Source: Flavobacteriaceae bacterium
GTDB taxonomy: Bacteria; Bacteroidota; Bacteroidia; Flavobacteriales; Flavobacteriaceae
Assembly (NCBI GenBank): GCA_019752245.1
Contig: JAIEMH010000163.1
Location: forward strand, 1 to 5,110
Length of the DNA stretch: 5,110 nt
Direction: 5' to 3'
In this document: piece by piece, positions 4,930 through 5,110 of the stretch
Numbering within the stretch: the stretch's first letter is position 1
Layout of the letters: every line of letters begins with the position of its first letter
Notes under the pieces: model-generated
Told to the model about the DNA's origin: nothing
The model's database searches: none
What the model saw: the letters and a program-made list of their open reading frames with translations, nothing else
Position numbers and translations under genes: made by a program

Positions 4930-4959
4930 CAAATATACACACGTTTTTTATAATTGCAA
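4930..4959 (-). promoter_or_regulatory. Promoter of tRNA-Asp (Bacteroidota sigma-A type)
   Basis: On the minus strand TTG (4959-4957) is followed after exactly 19 bases by TATATTTG (4937-4930), matching the Bacteroidota consensus TTG-N17-23-TAnnTTTG. Transcription would start a few bases below 4930, leaving a short 5' leader before the mature tRNA end at 4911. Confidence 0.8.
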
Positions 4960-4997
4960 GTATTTTTTGAAAAAATATTCAATAATTTTTCGAGTCA

Positions 4998-5110
4998 TTA
5001 ACCAAAGTTTTGTTTTTCAATCAAATACGTAGTAAGAATTTTTTCAAAATCAGCACCAACATTGACTGGAACATACTTAATTTTGTTTTGAGCACAAGTC
5101 ATTGCTATAC
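4998..5110 (-). CDS. C-terminal end of an unidentified protein, tentatively DUF58 family
   Basis: Only the last 36 codons and the stop (TAA, 5000-4998) are in the window; the gene enters from the right edge. The readable part is IAMTCAQNKIKYVPVNVG followed by ADFEKILTTYLIEKQNFG. This looks like a final beta strand and an amphipathic helix. The pattern of a helix, a Y-V-P-V-N-type strand, then (D)F-x-x-I-L-x-x-Y-L-x-x-(K/R) resembles the C-terminus of DUF58 proteins, vWA-like partners of MoxR ATPases, in Bacteroidota. That assignment rests on memory of the pattern and is weak. The coding call is supported by an open frame with sensible amino-acid content ending 86 bases before the tRNA. Confidence 0.65.
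   Translation of the reverse strand, partial: IAMTCAQNKIKYVPVNVGADFEKILTTYLIEKQNFG

Overview
The window looks like chromosomal DNA of a low-GC member of the Bacteroidota, most likely a Flavobacterium-type organism. The evidence is the AT-rich sequence, the lack of Shine-Dalgarno sequences, promoters of the TTG-N19-TAnnTTTG type, and the gene set. That set is a RuvC and a HemW of flavobacterial character, a lipoprotein carrying a TonB-C-like domain, and a DUF456 protein. It reads as an ordinary housekeeping and envelope region. I see no phage, transposase, CRISPR array or defence system.

Layout. Positions 1-876 (minus strand) hold ruvC followed by the 5' part of hemW, which runs off the left edge; they are probably co-transcribed. 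Positions 998-3125 (plus strand) hold a polytopic membrane protein of the LPG-synthase-TM/UPF0104 type followed by a membrane-anchored family 2 glycosyltransferase, a pair that suggests envelope lipid or glycan work. Positions 3186-4041 (minus strand) hold a two-gene unit for exported proteins: a small signal-peptide protein, then, after a 4-base gap and a TTG start, a lipoprotein ending in a TonB-C-like domain. A DUF456 membrane protein (4075-4563, plus) diverges from this pair across only 33 bases. A 274-base non-coding stretch with three hairpins then leads to a free-standing tRNA-Asp (4838-4911, minus) with its own recognisable promoter and terminator. The last 113 bases hold the C-terminal end of another minus-strand gene, tentatively of the DUF58 family.

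The most notable layer is not a gene. Every intergenic gap left of position 3186 is largely made of short degenerate repeats of a different kind: AATTAGATAATT-type at 250-337, CACAAAG-type at 882-973 and again at 1912-1940, and a GATTCTTC...TCAGAATGAC-type at 3153-3180. A fifth patch, five 7-base units of AATCTGC type, lies inside the hemW coding region and encodes a conserved helix. One CACAAAG patch also supplies the last codons and the stop of the membrane-protein gene. The right half of the window has none of these. I recall similar sequences dispersed in other Bacteroidota genomes, but could not check this here.
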